Shown here: positions 53,991-64,000 of the stretch, piece after piece
How the letters are laid out: every line of letters begins with the position of its first letter
Position numbering within the stretch: the stretch's first letter is position 1
Origin: Leptasterias polaris
Lineage: Eukaryota; Echinodermata; Asteroidea; Forcipulatida; Asteriidae
DNA: 64,000 bases
NCBI GenBank assembly: GCA_037783415.1
Contig: JAZGTN010000035.1
Span: 248,001-312,000, forward strand
Direction: 5' to 3'
Notes under the pieces: generated by a model
The model's input: the letters and a program-made list of their open reading frames with translations, nothing else
Told to the model about the DNA's origin: nothing
Database searches by the model: none
Translations under genes and position numbers: made by a program

Positions 53991-55207
53991 TTGGAGGCAG
54001 TCAAGTGTACTGCACACATTGGCACAAGAATTTTTGTCAAACATAGTCTGGAAACTGGAAAAATATGAATTTCGTTTCTTCTTGGGGAGTGCTTGGAATT
54101 AACCGGTCGCCTGTAAATACCTCGTGTGTGAAATTCACTGTTAGGGTTGCATGAAGGTCAAATTGTAACAATAGAAACTAATTGCACGAATTATTTATGA
54201 CTAATAGATTTGATTAAGTCCTATTCCCAAAACATTCTTGCAATGTAAACGAAAACTGACTAATCTTCGTATTCAATGTGGTGGAACACATTTCTGTTAG
54301 TCTATTTCTGAATTAATCCATACAACTAAATAGGCTCCTTTGGTGATAATTTTTCTCAATTTTATGGGAGGATGCTTTACTTAAATCCTTTCTTTCTTTT
54401 GCGAATTAAAAATGAGACCAATTGTTTAACAAAGTAAAAACAATTTGCCTTTGAAGTTTATGTCAGTTTAAAATAGTAATTGATTCCCCCTGTTTTACAT
54501 CAGTTACTTAAATTAAATACGAATCGTAAATTGTGTTTTACAATAAAATTAAGCTGTAGCTATTCAAAATGAAACAACACCTTACTGTAGTATTTTGTTT
54601 TGATTTTTGTGTTGAGATGTATAATATTAGACTTGACTCAAGTCGGACTTTGATTGAGTCCTTGTTAGCTAGTAATTAATCCACTGCATGCACTCCATGT
54701 AGTCCATGCACTCATGCACTCATGCACTCATGCACCATCTAAACATCACAGCTTTAATTCACCACTTTGTTGTGCGCCCTCATTCGCCAGGGCGCGTCAC
54801 AACAGTTCATACACTAGGCCCCTACTCTGACTCGATTGGCACTTGAACCAAGGTCTAGGATGTTATAGGTTTTTCCGGATAACTTCAACATACAATAATA
54901 AATTGAACACCCGGTTCATTTAATTCGTTTGCATCAGCATTCAACAGTAAAAAGAATGAGTTAAATTTCAACAGTTTATTATCTGGTTAAAATGATAAGA
55001 ATAATATTCTAAATCGTTAGGTTGCAAAGACCATTCAAAGCCAGCAGCGAGAGGCTTGTCAACCATTCAACTCAACTGAAGCACATTGAAAATGTAGTCT
55101 TGCATGCATATAAATGAAATAGGATTACTAAAACGAACCTGACTGAGAACAACGAATCGTTACTTGTTGTGAACGAAAATGAAGTTGAAGCAATAGTAGC
55201 TTAAAAA
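53991..55207. other. AT-rich stretch, no gene seen
   Basis: A TGCACTCA microsatellite (four imperfect units) lies at about 54690-54736. The rest is AT-rich and unassigned. Confidence 0.5.
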
Positions 55208-55304
55208 GGTGCAACAAAAGCAGTCAAGTGGAAAGAGATGACAGGGATGACTTGTGTCCTTCCATCTATGTTATATCTTTCCGTTTGACTGCTTTTGTTA
55301 CACC
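55208..55304. mobile_element. 97-bp near-perfect hairpin element
   Basis: GGTGCAACAAAAGCAGTCAA then GTGGAAAGAGAT at left pairs with ATATCTTTCCGTTTGACTGC then TTTTGTTACACC at right. About 28 of 32 positions match around a loop of about 33 bases. Either a small MITE or a structured transcript hairpin. Confidence 0.75.
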
Positions 55305-55701
55305 TGTTTGCCTTCTAGAGAAACTCTGCTATAAGGTCAATCGAAACATCAGGCCACTAACACATTTTTGCATTCTCCACAATCTAAAACATTAGGCCAA
55401 TCCTCTACGAAGATGTTCTGAAAAAAAAGGTGCTGATTTTGAAAGTGTTTAGTTTGGCACTTTTAGTTATCTTTTGTTTTATTTTTGTGAATTTTACATG
55501 CTGTGGTAATCTGGGGATTCTTGAGGGACTGAAGTGATCGAGAAAGTACAAAATGGTATTCTTAAAATATATAAACTGTCTTTGATACACAACGCGTTAT
55601 GTGAGTTCTGTATGAGGTTTTATGGGAAAGTAGATTGATAAAGGGATAGTGAAGCGACAACAGTAAGTTATATAATGTTTTATGTTGCCGAATTGCCACT
55701 C
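55305..55701. other. Unassigned stretch
   Basis: AT-rich; a short minus-strand frame is low complexity. No gene seen. Confidence 0.4.
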
Positions 55702-55755
55702 AATAGACAACACATGACGTCATTTGAGTAGGGCGCCTTCGCCCGGCCATGACTA
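55702..55755. mobile_element. MITE-D solo end
   Basis: AATAGACAACACATGACGTC then ATTTGAGTAGGGCGCC matches the left 45 bases of MITE-D with a small internal deletion. The right half is not found, so the copy is truncated or recombined. Confidence 0.65.
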
Positions 55756-55847
55756 GAGACGAAGCTGAAGGCGCATTTTTGAAAGATTATTATGGCTTCT
55801 GCTTGGCGCCCCGAACAAGGATATTGACAAACAGACCACTAACATAC

Positions 55848-56130
55848 GGCTGGATATCTCAGTTGTTGGAGCGCCTGGTGTTTTGTGTGTGTCCCCTCCC
55901 CCCTCCCATGGGAAATTAACATGGACTGAAGGAGGTTGATTCGAAAGAGGGCGCTATTGGAAGAAATGTGTACACAGATCGCCGTATGTACGTGTGGGGG
56001 ACAGAATCTCCGGGGAGGAGACAGAATGTCCTGCCACACAGGCGTTGAGGTCGTTGGTTCAAAACCTTCTCCTGTCAAGTTTTCTTTGTTCAACCCTTAA
56101 TTATTTAGAACTTACCTGAGTGGTCAGTTT
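55848..56130 (+). mobile_element. SINE-2 copy split by an insertion between A and B boxes
   Basis: GGCTGGATATCTCAGTTGTTGG (A box) ends near 55880, but the B-box region GAGGTCGTTGGTTCAAAACC comes about 165 bases later (about 56050), followed by the family tail TTCTTTGTTCAACCC and GGTCAGTTTCCCTTAAGG. The intervening segment has a GGGGACAGAATCTCC / GGAGACAGAATGTCC duplication. In the intact copy at 44660 the boxes are about 35 bases apart. Confidence 0.65.
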
Positions 56131-57130
56131 CCCTTAAGGCGTATAACTTGATAATAAATAATACATGCATAAATAAATAGTAACAAAGCTTAGGACATAA
56201 TTGTTGCAAATTTTTATTAATAAACTCAGTTATCAGCGGGGTACCACTCCAGTAGTTTCATCCTCTTTACCGTGTCGTCATTTTCTGATGATTAAGTAAA
56301 AAAAGTACATCGCTCAGTAGAAACTGGCGACCCGGCAAAGAGAATGCATTTATTTTGACTAGTGCCCCGTCAACTTTTACCTTGGTTTTGCTCAGAAGTT
56401 GGCCCAGCACGTGTTTTTTTAGTGTTCGTATAGAGGGCGCTGTTAAAAGTTGCCATGACGCTCTTGGGTCTGAAGCGGGCAAGATGATCACCAAAGTAAA
56501 GTATCTTTTTCTAACCACTGTGAAGAAATTATTTGCCAATTATTAAGAAATTATTTACGAACACGAACAAAAAAATGTTGTCTTTAGCACAGAATCAAAG
56601 AAAAGGTTAGTTTCAAACTGAAACCGTAGGGCCTACTGATTATGAACTTCAAAATAAAACCTGACGTTTCGTCCTTAAGGGTCTTTATTGAGATTCCGCT
56701 TGTTCGCGCTCAGTGTCCGCGAAAGTCAGGACACTTTTATCACAGATCATTATTTTGAGTTCGTAAAGCACCAACAAACTAATTACTTTTTTTTCACGAC
56801 GGTTCTTACATTCTCAAGATGGCATTCTATGTTTAGCTAAGTCTGATGAAAGTGCACAAAGTCTCAGCCAAAATAAAGCCCGATGCATTTTACGTTGTTA
56901 TCACGTGGTTATTAAAACGTGGCACACGCGCTTTCAAGTCTTCTCGGTCGTTTTTATGATAACACATTTTCTCACGTTTATCTGCTAGTATAGTAAGCAC
57001 ACTTGCTCACCGATAAACAGTTTTATGAAACTGTGTGACCTGTTCTTTTGGCACGCACAAAGCTCCACTACTTCTGGTGGCAGTAGATCCCCCCAGCATA
57101 AGCATTCCTTATGAAAGAGAAACTCATAAT
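56131..57130. other. Unassigned stretch, no confident gene
   Basis: Frames on both strands at 56267-56546 overlap and neither has support. No repeat family recognised. Confidence 0.35.
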
Positions 57131-57290
57131 AGACCGATCCATTAAGCCCCGCCTCCTTACGAGTTGACCAATCAAAGCCGCGAAACCCGATCACCATTAG
57201 TGCAAAGATCACCAAACGGCTCAAATGGTGATCAGATTTAGCGGTTGTGATTGGTCAAAGAGAAATGGGCGTGGCTTAATGGATCGGTGT
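57131..57290. mobile_element. 160-bp inverted-repeat MITE (family O)
   Basis: ACCGATCCATTAAGCCCCGCC at left pairs with GGGCGTGGCTTAATGGATCGGT at right, about 21 of 23 matching. Inner segments TTGACCAATCA / TGATTGGTCAA and TGATCACCATT / AATGGTGATCA extend the pairing, so nearly the whole element folds on itself. Confidence 0.85.
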
Positions 57291-58100
57291 GAGAAGACCT
57301 CGAGTCTTTGAAGAACGCGGCCAGGTGTACATTAATAAAGATCATTATTAATATTAGCATACGAAGATTCTATTCATTTTAACTATACTCTTGTGCAGAA
57401 CGCATTAACAAAAAGCTACTAAGTGGGCTTCATGAGACCCACTCCTCGTCCTACTCCTCGTCCTACCTTTTCAACGTGTGAGGTACACCGTCTGCAAAAC
57501 AAAAACCAAAACGCAAAACAGCGATTGCCGAATGTTATTCAATCGTGTTAAAACAGAATGATGTTTCAACCAAATTCAACATTTTCTGCAAACTTTCGAT
57601 TACATTAAATACCTCCCAAAATAATTCAACAGTCAACACTATTTTTGGGGTGTTTTTTGTGTGTAACGTTGTTCTAAACTCTGCGGGTTGTTTTGCATTT
57701 ATCGCTTTCCATAATCCAACATTGGCTGTCAAAAACTCGGGCTGTGACGTTGCAATAGAGAGGTCTAGCAGTTTGCACCACATGCTAAAATAATGAGTTT
57801 ATTAAGTGGGATGCACCCCCTCAAAATAATTCGGGAATTACTCATAATAATAATAATAATGTGATTGCAACGGTTGATACTCTAAAAAACAATAATATGG
57901 TTTTCCCTTAAAATCAGTATGATTTTATGGATCGTCCGAAACGATGAACGCTGGGCTGGCAGATTTCCGAAATGAAATAAAATCTAATAAGGGAGGGGCG
58001 CATCCACCGTCCTCCCCCCCCCCCCCCCCCCCCCCCCGCCCCGACGGACTCTCTCGCCCTCTCATGCGACTGGTAGCAAGTCTAATTGAGCAGCAGTGCG
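57291..58100. other. Stretch with one minus-strand ORF and a C24 run
   Basis: A 12-bp CTCCTCGTCCTA duplication lies near 57442. The minus ORF from ATG 57783 to TAA 57535 (82 codons, with ELFWEVFNVIESLQKMLNLV) has an equally long overlapping plus frame and no promoter or splice signs, so it is not called. An (ATA)n run lies near 57842 and a C24 run at 58014-58037. Confidence 0.4.
58014..58037. repeat. C24 mononucleotide run
   Basis: The longest homopolymer I counted in the window, 64-87 bases upstream of the promoter-like region at 58101. Confidence 0.95.
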
Positions 58101-58305
58101 TGACGTTTGTGTGACGTATTTGCATGACGCCATTTTGCGAAGTACACCCAAACAAACGGCGTCGTGTGCGGAGAGCACGGTTTTTCTCTTCAGAAAGATT
58201 TATGACATGAGAGCCGTATCTGGTCAAATTAAGCGATTTGGTACAGGCCATAGAAGTGAGAGTTACTTGGAGCTCACAGAACAGTCATGGCTGAATCAGA
58301 TAAAG
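58101..58305 (+). promoter_or_regulatory. CRE/YY1 promoter-like region and candidate first exon
   Basis: TGACGT half-sites at 58101 and 58112 and a YY1-type GCCATTTT at 58129-58136 resemble a TATA-less animal promoter. Downstream, a consensus donor AAAG/GTGAGA follows 58305. Two start codons reach that donor. ATG 58207 gives 33 codons (including TGHRSESYLELTEQSWLNQI) and phase 0, which fits the phase-0 acceptor at 61529. ATG 58287 gives MAESDK in phase 1, which would fit an acceptor at 61214. Which start is used, or whether either is, cannot be told from sequence alone. Confidence 0.38.
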
Positions 58306-59192
58306 GTGAGATTTCATGTGCAAATTACTCGATAGGAAGTCGCCATTTTGCCAATGCGAGCCAGTCTTCATAAAAAGTTCATTGACTTGTTGTATTGTAA
58401 ATGTATTGAATGTATGTTGCTGATTGCGATTGGTATTTGGAGTTGTACAGTGTGTCTACGATAGGTCTTGTATTTACGACAGTTTTCACTTTCGGGGTAA
58501 CAATTGAGCCTTGTTCATTCTTCCTGCGAATGCAAATGCGGAGCACAGATTTTGACGTTACAGCTCTGTTTTCACTGCAAATGTTTTTGCAGGAGTTGAG
58601 TACAGTTCAAATCTTCTGAATCTGATTTATTTGTTGCAAATTTGTGACTTCAAATTCGTAATCGTATCGCATTTGCAAGAAGTATCTACATATTCAGCTA
58701 CTTGTCAAAGCCTGTTCAGCATCTAGACAAGTATGTATGAACCGGGATTTTTACGTTTCCGAAGAGTCGCTGATCACAAAATAAAATGGCCGAAAATTAT
58801 TGACTTTTGGTCCGCTTTTTAATTAATTTTCTCCCATAAACTTTGAGTTTGATAAATGCTTGAGTTGATAACTCTTTGTTTATTATTTAATAATTAATTT
58901 GATAAGTTAAATTTGTTCTTTAATTTAATAACAATATTTTTAATTTAATAAACATTTTCCTGAAGTATAAATTTTAAGTTGCTTCCAAAATTGCGCCAGC
59001 CGCAAAATCAGTTCTCTGAACACCATTTGGAAAATTTAATAAAAGGTTGTGATATACATGTATGATGTAGCCACCAATTGTGCAAAGATTTAGTAAAGTA
59101 TTACAATGGAAATCTCATGATCACAGGTTTTACGATCGTTGATAAGGGGGAAAAAAAACAGCGCGCCCTCACAGTGATCTTGCGCGATTGTG

Positions 59193-59348
59193 ATTGGACG
59201 ACCGTTGGGTACGTCATCGCTTCGAAAGGCGCTTGGCTATCGGGCTCTGTAGTATATAAGACATAAGCGGTGGTTGGTCAAAAAGTGTAATCGCGGGCGC
59301 ACGATTGTTACGAAATTGGCCAATCAAAATCCACGTTTGAAACGACGA
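59193..59348 (+). promoter_or_regulatory. CCAAT/CRE/TATA promoter of the 3' gene region
   Basis: GATTGGACG (reverse CCAAT, 59193), TACGTCATC (CRE-like, 59209) and GTATATAAG (TATATAAG, 59253-59260) are in canonical order and spacing, with a start expected near 59285. A palindromic ATTGGCCAAT lies at 59315. A coding exon with a strong donor follows. Confidence 0.45.
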
Positions 59349-59453
59349 ATGAATAGAGAAGGCTCCAATGCTGTTTACATAAGCAACCCTCGAATGTGTA
59401 TTTACGTTGTTGAGCTGCGCCACGCTGCTGAAGCTGATGCTGACGGAAATTTG
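59349..59453 (+). CDS. Candidate first coding exon of the 3' gene region
   Basis: ATG 59349 opens 35 codons, starting MNREGSNAVYISNPRMCIYV and ending AAEADADGNL, to a consensus donor TTTG/GTGAGT (GT at 59454) in phase 0. The next supported coding block begins after an acceptor-like TATTCAAAG at 61529, also in phase 0, with GKQHGRKRYFTGKRKAKKQK. The joined reading is acidic then strongly basic, like a nuclear protein N-terminus. Product not recognised. The frame-intact exon beside a broken downstream region suggests recent decay or sequence errors downstream. Confidence 0.4.
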
Positions 59454-60346
59454 GTGAGTATTACTAATTTAGCAGACTAAGTTATGCCTAAAATGTAGCT
59501 TTCAAAGATTTTTGTCACCTTAAGTAACGAGAATGTACATTAAACTTTCGTTTGATACCATTTTAAGATCAATTAGTTACACGAAACTTCTGATTTGCTT
59601 GCGCCCGTAAAGTGCCTCTAAAAACAAGTTGAACAAAAATGGCAACTTTCACAGAAGCGCTGTGTGTCTGTGTATAGTGCATGCACGCGATGCAGATGCC
59701 GTGTAATTGGCTTTGTACACGGCCTAAAATGTGCGTGCGCGGTCTTCCCAATCCTCCGTGGTTGTGTGTCGGGTTGGTGGACAGGAATTTTTAGCAATTG
59801 TAAACATTTTAGAACATAATTTTAAGGCTTACTTGATGCCAAAAAAGTATTCACATCATCTTAACACTTGAAATGTCAATATTCATTTTGAAGATGTTTT
59901 GAGTGTATATTCGACAGGATGTGGCTTGATTATGTGGATTTAAACGGATGAATTTCAGGCTGGTTGTATTGTCATGATTGTTGAATAAAACATCAACAAT
60001 GAAAACTTATAAAGTGCACAAATCCACAAAAGTGCTCATGGCGCTAATACAAACAATAACATATACATCATTTCATGTACAATAATCAAAATGGAACTTA
60101 GGCCCACCGGTGAATTTACTGAAAGTCATGAAATTCTAATAAAGTTGTGGCATATCATATCTCTTCTGTAGTTTTAAGTGCATGGATTTGATTAATATAT
60201 TTTTTTCTTTTATTTCTCTAGCTGGGTTTTGCACTGATTTTGTCCGCATAATTAATTATTAGATTGGTCACCAGTTGTTTTCTTGTAAATGTGGCATTTC
60301 ATGTGGCTTTTGGGGATAGAGTTTCTGTTAATTTTTTTTCCACTCA
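59454..60346. other. Intron-like stretch
   Basis: AT-rich with no supported exon. It lies between the candidate first exon and the 61.5 kb coding region. Confidence 0.4.
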
Positions 60347-60797
60347 ATTAACCCTAACAATCCCTAACCCTACAAATTCAAACAGGGCAAAGTGTTTAAT
60401 TTTGTTAGGTTAAGTACAGTGAAGTTAGGATTGGGTGTTTGATTCTGTGGGATTGTGTATCCTTGCTGACAAGTAATGGTGTTTGAATTTGATTGAGTGG
60501 GTATGGTGGATGTGTGAAATGTACATGTCTGGCATTGCTCTTTCCTCCATGGTCTAATGAGATAGTTGTTGGATTATGTTATGTTGGGTACTGTGTGATT
60601 TCACTGATCAAATTTTGCACATGCCAAGTGTACACACTCCAACAAAATCAAACAAAAAAGGCCTGTTGGAGTTTGTTAGGTTGTGTATCGTCCCCCTAAG
60701 ATTGGGTACAGTTCCCATCTCATGGTAGTATAAGCTGTTGGAATGTGTTGGGTTAGGGATGGATTCTAGTAAAAATGCTTTGGGAGTTAGGGTTAAA
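60347..60797. mobile_element. 450-bp element with telomere-like inverted ends
   Basis: TTAACCCTAACAATCCCTAACC at left and GAGTTAGGGTTAAAG at right form inverted ends made of the telomeric hexamer. Between them GTTGG, GTTAGG and GGGTT words recur, and CACACTCCAACAAAATC faces GTTGGAGTTTGTTAGG. It is probably a non-autonomous element rather than a telomere relic, because only about two hexamers are present at each end. Confidence 0.45.
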
Positions 60798-61529
60798 GCA
60801 AAGGTGTGCATGTGGTGAATTGAAAGTTCCCCCCCCCCTTTATATGTTTTTTATTTGTTGACTTCTTTGAGCTGAGATAATTATTTATTTTTTTAAGATA
60901 GTTAAAAATTAGCTTTGGAGTACAGATTTTTTAAGATGCAATATTTGAATAAAATATTATTAATTAACAACACATTCAGTTTTCAAATGCTGGAATGTTT
61001 CGCTGTTTCTTTTGAATTTTACATCTCTTTGTATATATAAAAAAAATTAAGTTCAGTTTGTACAAAAAATTCTGTGCTAAATATTTGGCAAAATACGTCA
61101 AAAATAACTATTTTGTTTGAATTATTTTTATCATACAACACACTTTACAATATTTCTTTTAACATTACAAATTAAAAATAATTGTTCTTGTTTTCTTTCA
61201 CCTCTCACCTGCAGGTTTGAAACCATTTTCTTCAATTTGTTTTCCTTGCTGCCTATACAATCACTTCTCTGATTTGGTCATTGGACATTCTAATGAAACA
61301 TTCATTATTGCTATTCAGTAATTTGGTAGTGCCAACCCCTTCATTGATATTTTAAACTATAAACTAGATTGCGCTTCCTCTCAAAACTGGACTAACAAAC
61401 AAAATGTAATCGTTTTCTCTTTTTTTCCAATGTGATGTGGAAGCTCTCCTATGCCCCTTCTTTTAGCAGTTCAACTTCCAAATGGAAGATGTAAACCCTA
61501 GTTCATGATTAAATTTACATTATTCAAAG
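60798..61529. other. AT-rich intron-like stretch with a strong acceptor
   Basis: A strong acceptor (TTTCTTTCACCTCTCACCTGCAG) ends at 61214. In phase 1 the following 34 codons are open (including CFPCCLYNHFSDLVIGHSNE) and then stop. It may be a decayed exon of the same gene or an alternative one. Confidence 0.35.
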
Positions 61530-63963
61530 GGAAAACAGCATGGGCGTAAAAGATATTTCACTGGCAAAAGAAAGGCTAAAAAGCAAAAGACTGACACTTT
61601 GTCAGAGCTATTAGCATCCAAAGGGGAACCTGTTACATTTAAGAAAGATAATAAGGTATGTCTTGGATGGGTCGGCGATAGGGTCCGGGAGGGACAGTTC
61701 ATGGTTCAGTCGAGAAATCTTGTGCCAGTGGATGAAGATGCTGGTGGTCTTGCTGGATGCACATATATCGTAAAAGAAACCAACCAGCCTGTACTACTTA
61801 AAAAACTTCCCTCAAATGAACTGCTAGAAAGGGGGGGCACAGGTGCTGTTTGTCTGGGACTGGGTTCCAGGCTCATCAGATTTCATTGAGCTTAGACCAG
61901 CTGTGTATCTCTGCACAGAAAGAGATTATGTCTGGGTTAAACCTAATGGAGTACATGCTGTGCGGACAGAGATGACTGAGGTTTTTTGCTGTCCGTACCC
62001 TGTAGAAATAGACAGGAGTGTAGCAACTCAAGTGCACCAAGGGGATGTAAATGTAGTCAGCATGATTATAGATACATACGAACGTGCATTCAGAGATACA
62101 CAACTGGTCTTCCGAGCATCTAGAGAAAGATTACTCCAGTCAGAAGGAGGAAAAGCTGCCCTTGCACTTAAACTTAAGTTTCTTTTAGATATATACCAAA
62201 AAGCTTTAACCACTATCAAATGACCTCCGGAATGCTCTTTTCAGCGCACATGGACAGTGTAAAGAAAAGTCTGTCAGAATTATAACACTAGTGGAGACTA
62301 TTTCTGAAATGTTGATTTAAATCGACAACATTTTAAGATAATAGAGAATAATCAAGAAATTTGTGTTCTGCGAGAAAAATTGCAAAGCACACATCAAGAA
62401 AAAAACCTCCTCAAAGATAAACTTCAAGAACTTTCAACTCAAAATAAAGAATGGGAACAGTTAGCCAAAAACTTAGAAGGTGAAATATCCAGTGCACAAA
62501 TTCAAAATGAGAAGTTGCAAAGGGAAAATGATTGTTTGCAAACAAAACAGTCCTTCCAATAGACCTTATGCATATGACGTCATTTGAGTAGGGCGCCCTC
62601 GCCTAGAGGTCAAAAGGAAGATGCTCATTGTCCAGTCCTGTGTGCCGCGCGTACAAATCAACGCGTTTCCATTGTTTCGTCATCAGTTTACCTCTAAGAT
62701 GGCAGCTGGATGACGTCAATGCATAAGGTCTATTGGAGCAACGGCCCAGCTCATCAGCAGGACATCAAGTCTTGTTGACACGGCCAGCAGGAAGTAAAGT
62801 CAAGCCACATACCTTTGTTCCGCTATCCATGCCTCAAACATGCAGCACTGAAGCCTCTGCCAAAACCATGACCTATCGAGCAAAGGAGCTGAAGAAGGTA
62901 AATCAATATTTTTAAATGCCAATACCTTCGATCCTGCTGTAAAAAGATGCAAGAAGTATATATATATATAATAAAGCTGATCCTAGAAGAGGTGGAGACA
63001 CCAAGGCCAATGGTCCCTACCATCATTCTTTGGTCTTAAACCACATTCTCCCCATCATCCATGACATGACTCATGTTGTTCCCCCTATTTTGCACATCAT
63101 GTTGGGTCTAGTAGTCCGCTTTTATCGCTCTCTAGAGGACCTGTGTAAGCGTAGTGATAACAATACTCTGGGAGAAAGAGATGAAGATTTGAACACAAGG
63201 TGGGAAGAAAAGTCTGTAGAGGTTGAAGAGTGTGAGCGAGAGTATTTGTTGGCTTCCGAGGAGCAGAAGTTTCAAGAACGGTTGTACGAAGGTTTTCGAA
63301 AGATACAGCAAGGTAGACGAGGGAGAGGTGCCAGTGATCCATGTGCATTGCCTGCCTGCACGCTGTCTGTCATATCACACGACAAGGTAGGCAATGTTCA
63401 TTGGATCCAGTGCGACATGTGTGGTGTTGATGACGAAAGTGGGTGGTTCCACACAGATTGTGTTGGCTTGAGAAATATTGAAGTAAGGGATGCGAGGTTT
63501 GAATGTCTGTATGTAAAGGGGAGGTTGCAAATGTTGGAGATGTTGTTGGAAAACAACTAATAGTTGTGGAGAGACACAATGGAATGGTGAAAGAATTAAA
63601 GAAGAGAAGAGATGAAGGGAGGAAGGAACTTGACTCTATCTTTAATGAAGTCAAGGCTCACATGGGTCCTCTAGAGCAGGAACTCGGTCGAGTATTGGGG
63701 AATGACCTGGGTGTGAAAAAACAGGCATACCATTCCCAGTGTTTTGTTGGAAATCATTGCCACATAATCCTAAACAAAATGTGTTGAAAGGTTTTCCCCA
63801 GGAACTGGAAAGATTAAATGACCTTTTTGCCAGGCTCAGAGACATTTTCAGTTTTTCTGGGAGCACTTTTTTAAGTGACAAGGATGTGGGAGTGCTTTCT
63901 GCAAAGTGCTGGGAATTGTGGGATTGCCACGTCTTAGAATGCCAAAGTTTGATTTTACTATAG
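61530..63963 (+). pseudogene. Broken coding region: basic N-part, coiled coil, PHD-type zinc segment (unrecognised protein or mobile-element protein)
   Basis: Long open blocks follow each other in shifting frames. Block 1 (61530-61889) is basic, then a globular part (SELLASKGEPVTFKK, CLGWVGDRVREGQFMVQ). Block 2, after a G7 run near 61830, has WDWVPGSSDFIELRPAVYLC and runs to 62223. Block 3 is 62222-62327. Block 4 (about 62320-62559) is a heptad-rich coiled coil. A MITE-D insertion interrupts it, and the next block ends at a donor-like AAG/GTAAAT near 62900. The block from about 62962 has HVVPPILHIMLGLVVRFYRS, a second coiled coil and a PHD-like CDMC..WFHTDC segment. There the last cysteine pair is lost at a frame change near 63500, and another frame change lies near 63785. 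At least five breaks imply a pseudogene, a decaying transposon protein, or indel errors in the sequence. Family not recognised. Confidence 0.6.
62560..62732. mobile_element. MITE-D, copy 3, inserted in the broken coding region
   Basis: TAGACCTTATGCATATGACG at left and GACGTCAATGCATAAGGTCTA at right. The coiled-coil frame runs directly into it and is stopped by its TAG (plus-strand CAATAG). The coding pattern resumes on the far side (TTGGAGCAACGGCCCAGCTC). The insertion is therefore later than the coding sequence. The element is very close to copies 1 and 2 in length, suggesting comparatively recent movement. Confidence 0.9.
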
Positions 63964-64000
63964 ACATGCATTGTGTCTTTCAAGTGTACGTGTATTAAAT

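Noticed and set aside
57535..57783. 82-codon minus ORF with an ATG
   Set aside because: An equally long plus-strand ORF occupies the same bases, and there are no promoter, splice or polyadenylation signs.

Overview
This 64 kb window is non-coding-rich eukaryotic DNA. It has no operons, rRNA or CRISPR. It shows AT-rich intron-like sequence, GT-AG splice signals, TATA and CCAAT elements, polyadenylation signals, and a dense crop of small inverted-repeat transposons, tRNA-derived SINEs and decayed LINE ends. The short-element families, above all the CTTTAAAGG-ended ones, look like those I remember from sea star (Asteroidea) genomes. That host assignment is from memory and was not checked by search.

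Layout. About 0-26 kb is repeat-dominated. It holds a 0.5 kb heptamer satellite (9.4-9.9 kb), two non-LTR retrotransposon 3' ends (11.9 and 22.2 kb), a nest of four MITE families (13-20 kb), a 27-bp minisatellite (16.7-17.5 kb) and several SINEs. From 26.4 to 49.1 kb I can thread one plus-strand gene model through the repeats. It has a CCAAT/TATA promoter, an ATG-free leader exon (26.47-26.63), a signal-peptide exon that begins exactly at its ATG (33.68), two tiny symmetric phase-1 exons of 45 and 33 nt (46.13 and 47.31), and a terminal coding exon (48.79-48.97) followed by clustered AATAAA signals. The joined product would be a 106-residue secreted precursor. The exon 2/3 junction creates an Ala-Ser-Ala signal-peptidase site, and KR and KK processing sites follow. 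I do not recognise the peptide. It is the most interesting object here and it is a prediction from splice signals.

From 49 to 58 kb the sequence is again repeats and unassigned intergenic DNA. From 58.1 to 64 kb there are two candidate promoter/first-exon pairs (58.1-58.3 and 59.2-59.45) with phase-0 donors. Downstream lies a long region (61.5-64.0 kb) coding for an unrecognised protein with a basic N-terminal part, a coiled coil and a C-terminal PHD-type zinc-binding segment. This region is broken by several one-base frame changes and by a 173-bp MITE insertion, so I call it a pseudogene or decaying element.

Other coding calls are single candidate exons or short ORFs, scored low because one exon cannot be proved by eye. 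Many longer open frames are artefacts of repeats or begin at non-ATG codons and are listed as rejected.
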